From a virus, in the IMG/VR virus record IMGVR_UViG_3300035703_000010, positions 62,001 through 126,000 of that record: a DNA stretch of 64,000 nt. One strand, given 5' to 3'. Below the pieces are notes generated by a model that was given only the letters and a program-made list of their open reading frames with translations, did no database searches and was not told where the DNA came from. Shown piece after piece: positions 19,175 through 27,185 of this stretch (positions within the stretch are counted from its first letter, which is position 1; each line of letters starts with the position of its first letter). Position numbers and translations under genes: made by a program.

Positions 19175-19584
19175 ACATGGGAATGAAAGATCCTAGAGTA
19201 GGTTTCAATTCAGTTACTGAATTCATGGGATCAGGTCTCCCATGGGTTATAACTAGTACCGCTACAGACGTAGTCACACGTCATTCATTCGAAAAGATTA
19301 CAAAACATGTAATTATTCATAATTTAGCAGCTAGCGGAGTTTACCTTAGAGTAGGGTTCACTGAAAATGGAATCAATGGCGTCGGCGCTAGCTATTATTA
19401 CAAAGTTAATGGCGGACAAGTTTTTGAATTTGATGCTAGAATAAAAGAAGTTTTTATTTTAAGAGATGGAGCTACTAGCGCAGCTTATAGTTTATATGCA
19501 GAACTAACTAATATAGATTCATTTATGATGCCTATATTAACAGGATCTTTAAATGGTTCTCCATTTTGGAATGGGATTGGATGA
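19171..19584 (+). CDS. Small beta-rich protein, possible head-associated
   Basis: A 137-residue protein starting at ATG 19171, overlapping the protease stop (ATGA). An ATG at 19177 is also possible. The sequence alternates hydrophobic and polar residues in beta-strand style, with VIIHNLAASGVYLRVGFTEN (about 47-66) and VFILRDGATSAAYSLYAEL. The composition suits a small decoration or virion surface protein. It sits in the head gene cluster and its stop overlaps the next start by 4 bp. The family is not recognised. Confidence 0.6.
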   Translation: MNMGMKDPRVGFNSVTEFMGSGLPWVITSTATDVVTRHSFEKITKHVIIHNLAASGVYLRVGFTENGINGVGASYYYKVNGGQVFEFDARIKEVFILRDGATSAAYSLYAELTNIDSFMMPILTGSLNGSPFWNGIG

Positions 19585-20012
19585 TAAAAATGGGTATTAC
19601 TAAACAACAATTAAAGTCTATCGTAAAAGAGTGTTTGGTAGAAATTCTTTCTGAAGGAATTAATACAACAAAAAATTCTATTCAAGAAACAAGAAATTCT
19701 AAATCTTTTCAAAAGCCTATTTCTAATCAGCCTGTTCATAAACGTGGACAAAATGTGAAATATTCGCAGACACTAGCAGAGACAATAAAAAGAGAATCAA
19801 ACGGAAACCCCGTAATGGAATCAATTTTTGCTGATACAGCGGCAAGTACTCTTCAAACGATGTTGTCTGAAAATCAATATGCTCAACCGCAAGTACCTGC
19901 AGGCTCTATAGAAGGAACTGTCTCTCGCAGTACTCCTGAACAATTATTTGGAGATGATGTTGCTTCAAAATGGGCTGAACTAGCTTTTTCAGAAACTCCA
20001 AAGAAATTTTAA
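19581..20012 (+). CDS. Small protein with N-terminal amphipathic helix, possible internal head protein
   Basis: I place the start at ATG 19581, which overlaps the previous stop (ATGA), giving 143 residues. A second ATG at 19590 is equally usable. The N-terminus ITKQQLKSIVKECLVEILSE is a short amphipathic helix of a type that recurs at the N-termini of other small proteins in this window. The rest is Ser/Gln/Asn-rich and looks disordered, ending in a short helix WAELAFSE. Its location between protease and scaffold genes and the helix suggest a protein incorporated into the prohead core. This is inference. Confidence 0.6.
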   Translation: MIKMGITKQQLKSIVKECLVEILSEGINTTKNSIQETRNSKSFQKPISNQPVHKRGQNVKYSQTLAETIKRESNGNPVMESIFADTAASTLQTMLSENQYAQPQVPAGSIEGTVSRSTPEQLFGDDVASKWAELAFSETPKKF

Positions 20013-20066
20013 TTTTTTTTTTAGTAACAATAATTAAAGTATATATATTTGCACGAGGGTTATATC

Positions 20067-20369
20067 ATGAAGCTTACAACTACAGTATTAAAGAGAATAA
20101 TTGCAGAAGAAGTTGCCAAATTCAAGGAAGCAAAGCTATTTGGCGATATGGAATCAGTTGAAGATGTTGATGCAAAAGAAGTTGATGCAGATGAACTTGC
20201 TGATTCTCTTGAGCATCATGTAGATCATTACAAGGCTCTTGGTTTGGAAGAGGCTCGTTTAGTCAAGAGACTTTCACAGATTCAAGAAGCTAAGAAAAAG
20301 GTTGCAAAAAAAGTTGCATCAAAAAAAGCTGCATCTAAGAAGCCTGTAGAAAAAATGCCTAAAAAGTGA
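20067..20369 (+). CDS. Small core protein with lysine/alanine-rich tail
   Basis: A 100-residue protein. ATG 20067 is preferred because CGAGGG lies 7 bases upstream; a TTG at 20049 would also be in frame. The N-terminus KLTTTVLKRIIAEEVAKFKE is the amphipathic helix shared with other small proteins here. The middle is very acidic, and the last 25 residues are made of Lys and Ala with AKKVASKK-type repeats, like histone H1 tails. An acidic middle followed by a basic tail would suit a core protein touching packaged DNA, as for internal head proteins. Function is inferred. Confidence 0.6.
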   Translation: MKLTTTVLKRIIAEEVAKFKEAKLFGDMESVEDVDAKEVDADELADSLEHHVDHYKALGLEEARLVKRLSQIQEAKKKVAKKVASKKAASKKPVEKMPKK

Positions 20370-20414
20370 TTGATCTATTTTATAATTTTAATTTCTTTGT
20401 AAGGAGGAAATAAT

Positions 20415-20909
20415 ATGGCTGGTCAAGGAAAATATACTGTTTATGCTCCGCCTAGTGGCGAAAAAAATACTTTGCTAGCGAAGTTATTTCCAAAATCTCC
20501 AACTGCACAGTTTGTTGGAAAAGAAGAAGATTACAGAAAAATCGTTCTTGAACAAGGAAATTTGAATCTAAAGAATGGATTACAAATGGGAGATTCATAC
20601 TTTGGAACTGGTGTGAATATGGATTTTGTAGGCTCACCGGACATCAGCAAAGGTGCTGATGGAATGTGGACAAGATCAGGAGATCCTGCAAATTCATACA
20701 CACCAGACATAACATCTCCAGGACCAGGAAAGACGGACGGGTCTGATAAAAATGAAGATCCTGGAATAAAAGCAGTCGATTTAAAGCCTACCTATGTCCC
20801 AGGTGGTCCCAATACTGGAACAAGAAATCCAGCTGAGTTTGCAAAAAAGATTGCTGCGCAAACGTTGGGTGTCGCTAATAAGATGGGATCTTCAGATTCT
20901 AACGGTTGA
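20415..20909 (+). CDS. Unknown head-cluster protein, Gly/Pro-rich
   Basis: A 164-residue protein with a very strong AAGGAGGA ribosome binding site 7 bases before ATG 20415, suggesting high expression. The N-terminus AGQGKYTVYAPPSGEKNTLL is followed by a short helical part (KEEDYRKIVLEQ). The second half is Gly/Pro/Asp-rich and likely disordered, ending in a helix AEFAKKIAAQTLGVA. No family is recognised. Its place next to scaffold and capsid genes implies a head role. Confidence 0.6.
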   Translation: MAGQGKYTVYAPPSGEKNTLLAKLFPKSPTAQFVGKEEDYRKIVLEQGNLNLKNGLQMGDSYFGTGVNMDFVGSPDISKGADGMWTRSGDPANSYTPDITSPGPGKTDGSDKNEDPGIKAVDLKPTYVPGGPNTGTRNPAEFAKKIAAQTLGVANKMGSSDSNG

Positions 20910-20926
20910 TTTTCGGAGATAATAAA

Positions 20927-22876
20927 ATGTCAAAAGAACTATACGAAGAAGCCATTGCTGATTTAAAGAAAGTAAAAGAAGTTGCAGAGGATAATGCAAA
21001 GCGTGCTATCGTTGAAGCAGTAGCTCCTCGTATAAGAGAATTGATTGAAAAAGAATTGTTAGGTGAATCCGTCGATGACCCAGAGGAAGGTATGGGCTGT
21101 GAATCTGAAGAAAAAGACGATGAGATTCTAACCGATAAGAAACCAGCTGATTCTGAACATGGTGATTCGGAGCATGACGACAAAGATTCATCTTCTTCAA
21201 AAGATGAAATGATGGGTGTAGATGAAATGACAAATGAAAATGAAGTTGTAGAAAACGTCATTTCTCCATCCATCGTTGAAGAAAAAGATGAAGTCGAAGA
21301 AAAATTACTCTACATTGAAACAATGTTGGACAAACTTTCAACATCACATATCTTTGAATCAAAGACATTTGGTCTAAGTTTAATCAGATTAAATGAGATG
21401 GTTGAAGCAATATATGGATATATCCAAGAATGTGTAGAGGATCCTAATGTCAGATTGGGATATGGATTAAAATTAAGAAAGTGTTTAAATAAACTTGAAA
21501 AACTTCAGGAGACAAAAATGAATCGAGATCTTTTAAATGAAGAAGACGTTATGTTAACAATCACAGGACTCCCAGATGATCTTGATCTTGAGGGTCTTGG
21601 AGTCACTTTACAAACCGGTGAAGAAGGAGAAGAAGCTCCTGAAGGTGAAGAAGGTGGCGAAGAAGAAGCAGAAGGAGAAGAAGCTCCTGAAGGAGATGAG
21701 GGCGGCGAAGAAGAGCTTGACCTTGACCTTGGAGGAGAATCAGAAGGCGAAGAAGAAGCAGGGAAGAAAGAAGAATCTCTTCAACTTTCTGATGACATGA
21801 TCGTTGAAATCGACGAAGGCATGCTCCGCCGTGAAATTTCTCGTATGAAAACTCTTCGTGAAGCTCATGATGAAGCTCATGATGTTCAGGCATGGGGTCA
21901 TGGAGCTGGTGATGTTTCAAGCGAGGAAGATTTTGAAGCAGACGATTTAGGAGAACCTCTTGAATTAGACCTTTCTGAGGCTCTTGCTGAACTTGATGGT
22001 GCAGCAACTCAAGGAGCTGCAACAGAACTTGAAGATTATACAGCTGAAGCTAAACCATCTTTAGATAAAGAAGAAGTCGAAGAAATGTATGAAGAAGTCG
22101 ATGAAGAAGTCGATGAAGAAGTCGATGAAGCTTCATGCGATGAAGAAGATTCTCAACATGAAGTTGATGAAGAGCTTGAAGAAATGATGGGTCAGGCATA
22201 TGATGAATCTGACAAGCAGCATTCTTCTGCTTCTCAACCTAACAGACAAACAAGAGAATCAATTCGTTCTGAAATGGCTAAGGAGCTCAAGCTACAAGAG
22301 TCACTTCGCGGACGAGCTGCTCAATTAAAGAAGCTTTATGAATCTTCAAAGAAAGCTTCTTCAAAGGCTTCTACAATTCTTGAAAGAAAAGAAGCTTCTC
22401 ATAAGGAAGCTCAAGTCAAGAAAGCATATGCTGAAACAGCAGATCGTTACAATGCTTCTGTAACACGATTTAACAAACTTTCACAAACCTTAGAAGAAGG
22501 TTTAACAAAGAACGTTCGCTCAAATAGCGATGTAAACCCTGTCGCTAGCACAGGTTCTGATACGCTACGCAAGAAGTTGGCAGAAACGAATCTGCTCAAC
22601 GCAAAGCTTCTCTTTACGAATAAGCTTCTTCAAACAGAGTCGCTCACTGCTCGCCAAAAGGCACAGATAATTGAGCAACTTGATTCAGCTGAAACAATTC
22701 GTGAAGCTAAGCTTGTGTACGAGAGCCTCTCAAAGGCTTTAATGAAGACTCGTACAACTGTGACAGAAGGCCGAATCCTCGGATCATCTTCACAAGCAAC
22801 ACGTCCTGCTTCAACCCAAACACTCAACGAAGGCATTGAAGCAGAGCGTTGGGCAAGACTCGCAGGCATCAAGTGA
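20927..22876 (+). CDS. Prohead core scaffolding protein (gp22-like)
   Basis: A 649-residue very acidic protein. Start ATG 20927 follows a GGAG ribosome binding site; a TTG at 20906 would also be in frame but overlaps that site. The N-terminal 60 residues are helical, then there are long runs of Glu/Gly (about 225-285) and further Glu/Asp clusters near 390-420. The C-terminal 190 residues are helical with ETNLLNAKLLFTNKLLQ and ARQKAQIIEQLDSAETIREA, a pattern I associate with gp22-type scaffolds of marine T4-like phages. It lies directly before the capsid gene. At 649 residues it is more than twice the length of T4 gp22. C-terminal codon use shifts toward that of the capsid gene. Confidence 0.8.
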   Translation: MSKELYEEAIADLKKVKEVAEDNAKRAIVEAVAPRIRELIEKELLGESVDDPEEGMGCESEEKDDEILTDKKPADSEHGDSEHDDKDSSSSKDEMMGVDEMTNENEVVENVISPSIVEEKDEVEEKLLYIETMLDKLSTSHIFESKTFGLSLIRLNEMVEAIYGYIQECVEDPNVRLGYGLKLRKCLNKLEKLQETKMNRDLLNEEDVMLTITGLPDDLDLEGLGVTLQTGEEGEEAPEGEEGGEEEAEGEEAPEGDEGGEEELDLDLGGESEGEEEAGKKEESLQLSDDMIVEIDEGMLRREISRMKTLREAHDEAHDVQAWGHGAGDVSSEEDFEADDLGEPLELDLSEALAELDGAATQGAATELEDYTAEAKPSLDKEEVEEMYEEVDEEVDEEVDEASCDEEDSQHEVDEELEEMMGQAYDESDKQHSSASQPNRQTRESIRSEMAKELKLQESLRGRAAQLKKLYESSKKASSKASTILERKEASHKEAQVKKAYAETADRYNASVTRFNKLSQTLEEGLTKNVRSNSDVNPVASTGSDTLRKKLAETNLLNAKLLFTNKLLQTESLTARQKAQIIEQLDSAETIREAKLVYESLSKALMKTRTTVTEGRILGSSSQATRPASTQTLNEGIEAERWARLAGIK

Positions 22877-22932
22877 TCCTCGAGTAAACAACTTTTTTAA
22901 CAACTTTTTGTACACGTATAGGAGATACAACA

Positions 22933-24825
22933 ATGAAGACTTTTACAATTGAACAACTTTCACAAGGCATTCGCGAAAAGCACGTCGGTGCCGAGCGTGC
23001 CCGTTTAACAGAAAAGTGGAGCCGCACAGGACTCCTCCGTGGCCTTGATGGTCAACGCCGCGAGATGATGGCACAACTTCTTGAAAACCAAGCAGCACAA
23101 GTCCTCAAGGAGAGCTCAGCTCTTTCTTCAGGCGGTGGAAACGTAACATCATCTGGACAAATCCAAGGCTTCTCTAACATCGCCTTCCCAATTGTCCGCC
23201 GAGTGTTCGGTGGCCTCGTCGCCAACGAGCTCGTTTCTATCCAACCAATGAGCCTTCCATCAGGTCTAATCTTCTACCTTGATTACACATATGGAACCAA
23301 CGTTGGTCAAGCAGCTGGACAAACCTCTGAGGCTACATACTCCAGAGGAACATCCATCTACAACAACCCAACCGGCCGCGGAGTCCAATCAGGATCTCTT
23401 GCAACTGGTGGTATGTACGACCTCGTTGGAACAGGTTACTCAAAGGTAACAGGTTCTCTTACAGCAGTCAACTTCGCTGCAGCTTCAGTTTACTCAGGAT
23501 CATGGGGCGGTGCAGATGGCTTAACATGGACAGACGGCTTAGTTCTTGGAACAGGAACAAGCTTCAGCGGTTCAAATGCTCGTTTAATGGACTTCGATAG
23601 CCAAGTTGAGACAGCACTCACAAACAACGATCTAGACGCACTCTTCGTCTATCTTCCAACAAGCGCATTAACCGGTGCTGATTTACTTGCAGTTGACCAA
23701 ATCGCTGTTTTCAGCGGCTTCGGTGCAAACGCAACAGCATGGGGAGATTCTTACCAAGGTGGAAGCGGCGTTCTCAACCTTCGTCGCCTCAACAAGCGTG
23801 GAACTCTTACAGGAACAGGAACATCATTGAAGTTCGTACCAGACGCACTCAATGGTAACTATGTCCAATTCGTTCTTAAGGGAGCAAACGGACTTTCTGC
23901 TCTCACATCAGCAACAGGTCGCGTTACCTTCGTCAAGTCTGATACAGTCTCTGCTCTTGGCGGAGACGGTGCAGGAGCCGGTGCAACACTCACAGTTCCT
24001 TCATTCGAATCTGATTTCGGAACGACACCATCTCCAGCAATCCCAGAGATTGACATCAAGATTGAGTCGCTCGCAATCACTGCAACAACCCGCAAGCTAC
24101 GTGCTCGCTGGTCACCAGAACTCGCACAAGACCTCAATGCATACCATTCAATGGATGCAGAGGTTGAGCTCACCTCAATCCTCTCAGAGCAAATCGCTCT
24201 TGAGATCGACCGCGAGATCCTCAATGACCTCGTTACACAAGCCAACGGCGCAAACTACTACTGGTCACGCGCTCCAGGCAAGTTCGTCAACAAGGTAACA
24301 GGAGCACCAGTTACTCTCGCATCTTCACTCTCTATCGGACCGGCCTTCACAGGTACAGTTCGCGAGTGGTACGAGACACTCGTTGAGACAATCATCGACG
24401 TTGCAAACACCATCCACCGCAAGACACTCCGCGGAAGTGCAAACTTCCTCGTCTGCGGTCCAGATGTTGCGACAGTCCTTGAATCATCTGTTCTCTACAA
24501 GCCAAAGTTCTCCATCGATGGTGAAGGACAAGTTGCTTCTCCATTCACAATCGGTGCAGAGGCAATCGGTTCACTCAGCAACCGCTTCACAGTCTACAAG
24601 GATCCTTACTTCGTTCGTAACAAGATCCTCGTCGGCTACAAGGGCGGCAGCTACCTCGAGACAGGCTACGTCTACGCACCATACGTTCCACTCATCGTGA
24701 CACCAACAATCTTCGCACCAGAAGACTTCACACCACGTAAGGGCGTGATGACTCGCTACGGTAAGAAGATGGTTCGCTCCGACTTCTTCGGAACAGTCAC
24801 TTGCTTGGACATGAACATCATCTGA
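22933..24825 (+). CDS. Major capsid protein precursor (gp23-like)
   Basis: A 630-residue precursor with ATG 22933 after an AGGAGA ribosome binding site. The N-terminus is a helical delta peptide, ending near VLKESS. L58-x-E60 fits the gp21 cleavage consensus, which would release residues 1-60. The HK97-type core follows, with GFSNIAFPIVRRVFGGLVAN at about 77-96 and typical gp23 C-terminal segments such as DPYFVRNKILVGYKGG and YVPLIVTPTIF. A Ser/Gly/Ala-rich insertion (about 125-370) may form a surface domain. The gene uses many C-ending codons, unlike most neighbours, as expected for the most abundant virion protein. A strong terminator follows. Confidence 0.96.
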   Translation: MKTFTIEQLSQGIREKHVGAERARLTEKWSRTGLLRGLDGQRREMMAQLLENQAAQVLKESSALSSGGGNVTSSGQIQGFSNIAFPIVRRVFGGLVANELVSIQPMSLPSGLIFYLDYTYGTNVGQAAGQTSEATYSRGTSIYNNPTGRGVQSGSLATGGMYDLVGTGYSKVTGSLTAVNFAAASVYSGSWGGADGLTWTDGLVLGTGTSFSGSNARLMDFDSQVETALTNNDLDALFVYLPTSALTGADLLAVDQIAVFSGFGANATAWGDSYQGGSGVLNLRRLNKRGTLTGTGTSLKFVPDALNGNYVQFVLKGANGLSALTSATGRVTFVKSDTVSALGGDGAGAGATLTVPSFESDFGTTPSPAIPEIDIKIESLAITATTRKLRARWSPELAQDLNAYHSMDAEVELTSILSEQIALEIDREILNDLVTQANGANYYWSRAPGKFVNKVTGAPVTLASSLSIGPAFTGTVREWYETLVETIIDVANTIHRKTLRGSANFLVCGPDVATVLESSVLYKPKFSIDGEGQVASPFTIGAEAIGSLSNRFTVYKDPYFVRNKILVGYKGGSYLETGYVYAPYVPLIVTPTIFAPEDFTPRKGVMTRYGKKMVRSDFFGTVTCLDMNII

Positions 24826-24851
24826 TAGTCGGAAACGACAATCTTTGATAG

Positions 24852-24890
24852 GAAAGGCCTTCGAAAGAAGGCCTTTCTTGTTTTTGTTTG
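24852..24890 (+). terminator. Rho-independent terminator after major capsid gene
   Basis: A perfect 11-bp stem (24852-24862 with 24867-24877) closes a GAAA tetraloop and is followed by a T-rich run to about 24889. The stem contains the AAGGCC core that recurs in three other terminators in the window. It ends the head operon. Confidence 0.9.
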
Positions 24891-24896
24891 TAATAA

Positions 24897-24921
24897 ACAT
24901 GCAATAATATAAATTGCATGT
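24897..24921. promoter_or_regulatory. Inverted repeat with AT-rich centre after capsid terminator
   Basis: ACATGCAAT (24897-24905) is mirrored by ATTGCATGT (24913-24921) around a 7-base AATATAA centre. It lies just after the capsid terminator and upstream of the accessory island, so it may be an operator or promoter element for the island. No protein binding is known. Confidence 0.4.
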
Positions 24922-24983
24922 CTTTAGAATATTAAATCGTAGATTTATCTTGATGTTGTTATCACTAGAAGATATATAGTTTT

Positions 24984-25316
24984 ATGAAGAATCTTCGAGA
25001 TATTGTTGAAGAAAAGCGTTTGCGTCAAATTATAAAAGAAGAAATAGAATCTTTGAAGTTAACAGAGCAGACAGACACTGAATTAAATCGTTTTGTGAAA
25101 GACTTTGAAAGCGTCATTAGAAGCAGTGATTTTAAATCTAAGATTAGACCTGCAATATTACATATTTTTTCTGATGATCCTAAAGATGCGAAGCCTATTG
25201 ATTTTCAAGCATTAGGACATGTGTTATTTGATTTGATGAAGAGCCCTAATGAATCAGACATCAACGATATATGCAATTTATTGAAAAACTTAGCAAGAGA
25301 GCGTAAGCGAAGATAA
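24984..25316 (+). CDS. Small helical protein with recurrent N-terminal helix
   Basis: A 110-residue protein starting at ATG 24984. The N-terminus (RLRQIIKEEIESLKL, about residues 13-27) is another example of the short amphipathic helix shared by several small proteins of this phage. The rest is predicted helical, with RPAILHIFSDD and DINDICNLLKNLARERKRR at the end. It stands after the capsid terminator and before an HNH nuclease. Function is unknown. Confidence 0.6.
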   Translation: MKNLRDIVEEKRLRQIIKEEIESLKLTEQTDTELNRFVKDFESVIRSSDFKSKIRPAILHIFSDDPKDAKPIDFQALGHVLFDLMKSPNESDINDICNLLKNLARERKRR

Positions 25317-25352
25317 GTTTTATCTTGTTATTCCTTAGCCTATAGTCAATAT

Positions 25353-25679
25353 GTGAAACGTCGCAGAACGTATGGTCAAGTCAAATTAAAGAAAGATCTA
25401 TGCGAAATTTGTAGCTGTGATCGATCTGCTGCATTGAACATACATCATATTATTCCAAGATGCGATCCTCGATGTTCAAATGACAACCACAACCTCGCTG
25501 TCGTTTGTCACACGTGTCACGACCTAATCCATGCAGGCGAAATTACAATTATTGGCGTTTATTCTTCTACGGGAGGAAGAAAGCTAATGTGGTTCCGTGA
25601 AGGAGAAGATCCTCCATTAGACAAGGAGTTCTGGAAGGTCAAAGAAAATCCTTTAGTATTAAGACGTAGGAAACATTAA
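25353..25679 (+). CDS. HNH endonuclease
   Basis: A 108-residue protein starting at GTG 25353 (an overlapping ATG at 25351 is out of frame). The zinc-stabilised HNH core is clear: Cys17-x2-Cys20, the catalytic His31-His32 (HHIIP), Asn44-Asp-Asn-His-Asn, and Cys52-x2-Cys55-His. Such small nucleases are either mobile homing-type enzymes or help packaging. It stands alone beside an accessory island rather than next to terminase, so a mobile origin is plausible. Confidence 0.8.
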   Translation: MKRRRTYGQVKLKKDLCEICSCDRSAALNIHHIIPRCDPRCSNDNHNLAVVCHTCHDLIHAGEITIIGVYSSTGGRKLMWFREGEDPPLDKEFWKVKENPLVLRRRKH

Positions 25680-25720
25680 TCTTTTTTATAATTTTTTTGT
25701 GAAGGAAATATAATTGTTCT

Positions 25721-27184
25721 ATGTCAACAAGAAAAAGTGATTTTCTAAAAAGAGTTACGATCTTTTCATGTCTGCTGGGAACTTTGGTTTATGGTTGCGT
25801 TAGACCAAATCCAAATAAATTAGCAGGAGATACGTCTGCTGTTTTTAATGATTGTCCGACACCCTCAGACGTCGTTACAACCGTTGATGTTGTAACAGGA
25901 ACAACAACTGCTGGTGTTGAATCATCATCTAGTAAGACGTCAGGAATTTCAGCTGTTTCTACTGGTTCTGGTGAACAGAAACAAGAAGAGACCGAACTTG
26001 ATAATAGAGAGCTAGACTATTCAGAAGCTCTTCGCACTGCCAGCTTTTTAATAGTCGGAGATTCTCCTACTCTTTTTGAGATTTATGAATTAGGAGATCT
26101 TCCGCTAGATCAAAAAAAGCAAAAGTATGAAGAGTTAATTGATTCTAAGTTATCTGATCCAAGATTTGCTGATACGTTAGTTGAATTTTTTAAGTACACT
26201 TTTAAGATGGGTGGTGCTGCAACGACACCAGGAGAACCGACAAGAGACACTGCACCGACTTTTGCAGCAAGGACTGTTTATGAAGAAAAAGATTGGAGAA
26301 ACATTTTAACTCAAGATTCTAATACATGTCCTACATACAATCCTATGACAAAAGTATTTTCAGACGGAGATTGCAATAATCTTCCTGCTGGAATGAAACA
26401 TTCGGGAATTCTCACAGACCCCGGCGCACAAAGCTTATATTACGGTAATTTATCTTTTAGAAGAAATCGTTTCTATCATGAAACTTTTCTGTGTTTGTCC
26501 GGTAACGAACAAGCCGGTGGAGAACCGACTGATCAGCCACCTGTTGTATCACCTTGTAGTGGAGTAGATCCTATACCCGGATATCAAAATAAATGGCCTG
26601 TTAATGAAATTGCAGGAGAATGCAACGGTGGTAGAGTAGATTTTCATGCGTATAACACGAGCAACGTTTGTGCAAATTGCCATGCAACGTGGAATCATCG
26701 TTCACCTTTATTCAGTCAATTCGATTCTAGAGGAATTTTTCAACCATTGACGCCATCTGGAGAATATTCTGTATTTGTTCCAGTTGAAGGATCTCCTAGA
26801 GCAAAAATGTCAGATTGGTTGTGCGTAGATCCTGTTAAATGCCCTAATGGAGGAAACAATTTTACTGCATGGAAAAAAACTATGAAAGTTGATGGAGTTG
26901 AAGTTCCTGCTTTTGCATCAACTATTAATGAGTTAGGATCTCAAATGGCTAAAGATGATGAAGTCATTGAATGTGCGGTCAAAAGAATTTGGAATTATTC
27001 CATGGGCCGTGCTGACATAACTGAGATAGGCGGTAGAAGTTGGGTAAACTTACCTGATCGAAAAGATAAAAATGAAGAATTAATGACTATGAGCAAGTTA
27101 GTTTCTCAGTTTAAAGGAAATGGATACAACTTGAAGAAAGTTTTTAGAACAATTTTGGTATCGGATGACTTCACGAGGTTTTAA
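25721..27184 (+). CDS. Exported lipoprotein with c-type heme motif, DUF1588/DUF1585-like
   Basis: A 487-residue protein. The N-terminus is a signal peptide (FLKRVTIFSCLLGTLVYGC) ending at a lipobox-like Cys26, followed by a Ser/Thr-rich linker. From about residue 95 it resembles planctomycete and Bdellovibrionota cytochrome proteins. It has a helical segment FLIVGDSPTLFEIYELGDLP, a single CANCH heme-attachment motif (Cys317, Cys320, His321) within NVCANCHATWNHRSPLFSQF, and a C-terminal DUF1585-like part with NYSMGR and NLKKVFRTILVSDDF. The protein would sit in the outer membrane or periplasm and bind heme c. It is the first of three linked genes. Such a gene in a phage head region is unexpected. 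Family calls are from memory of motifs. Confidence 0.75.
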   Translation: MSTRKSDFLKRVTIFSCLLGTLVYGCVRPNPNKLAGDTSAVFNDCPTPSDVVTTVDVVTGTTTAGVESSSSKTSGISAVSTGSGEQKQEETELDNRELDYSEALRTASFLIVGDSPTLFEIYELGDLPLDQKKQKYEELIDSKLSDPRFADTLVEFFKYTFKMGGAATTPGEPTRDTAPTFAARTVYEEKDWRNILTQDSNTCPTYNPMTKVFSDGDCNNLPAGMKHSGILTDPGAQSLYYGNLSFRRNRFYHETFLCLSGNEQAGGEPTDQPPVVSPCSGVDPIPGYQNKWPVNEIAGECNGGRVDFHAYNTSNVCANCHATWNHRSPLFSQFDSRGIFQPLTPSGEYSVFVPVEGSPRAKMSDWLCVDPVKCPNGGNNFTAWKKTMKVDGVEVPAFASTINELGSQMAKDDEVIECAVKRIWNYSMGRADITEIGGRSWVNLPDRKDKNEELMTMSKLVSQFKGNGYNLKKVFRTILVSDDFTRF

Positions 27185-27185
27185 G

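Noticed and set aside
21576-22022. Alternative frames on both strands over the scaffold gene
   Set aside because: Lys-rich and Leu-rich translations are shadows of GAAGAA-type repeats in the true acidic gene.
23852-24900. Several long frames on both strands across the capsid gene
   Set aside because: The biased codon use of the capsid gene removes stops in other frames; products are Ser/Gln-rich or Ala/Val-rich without features.
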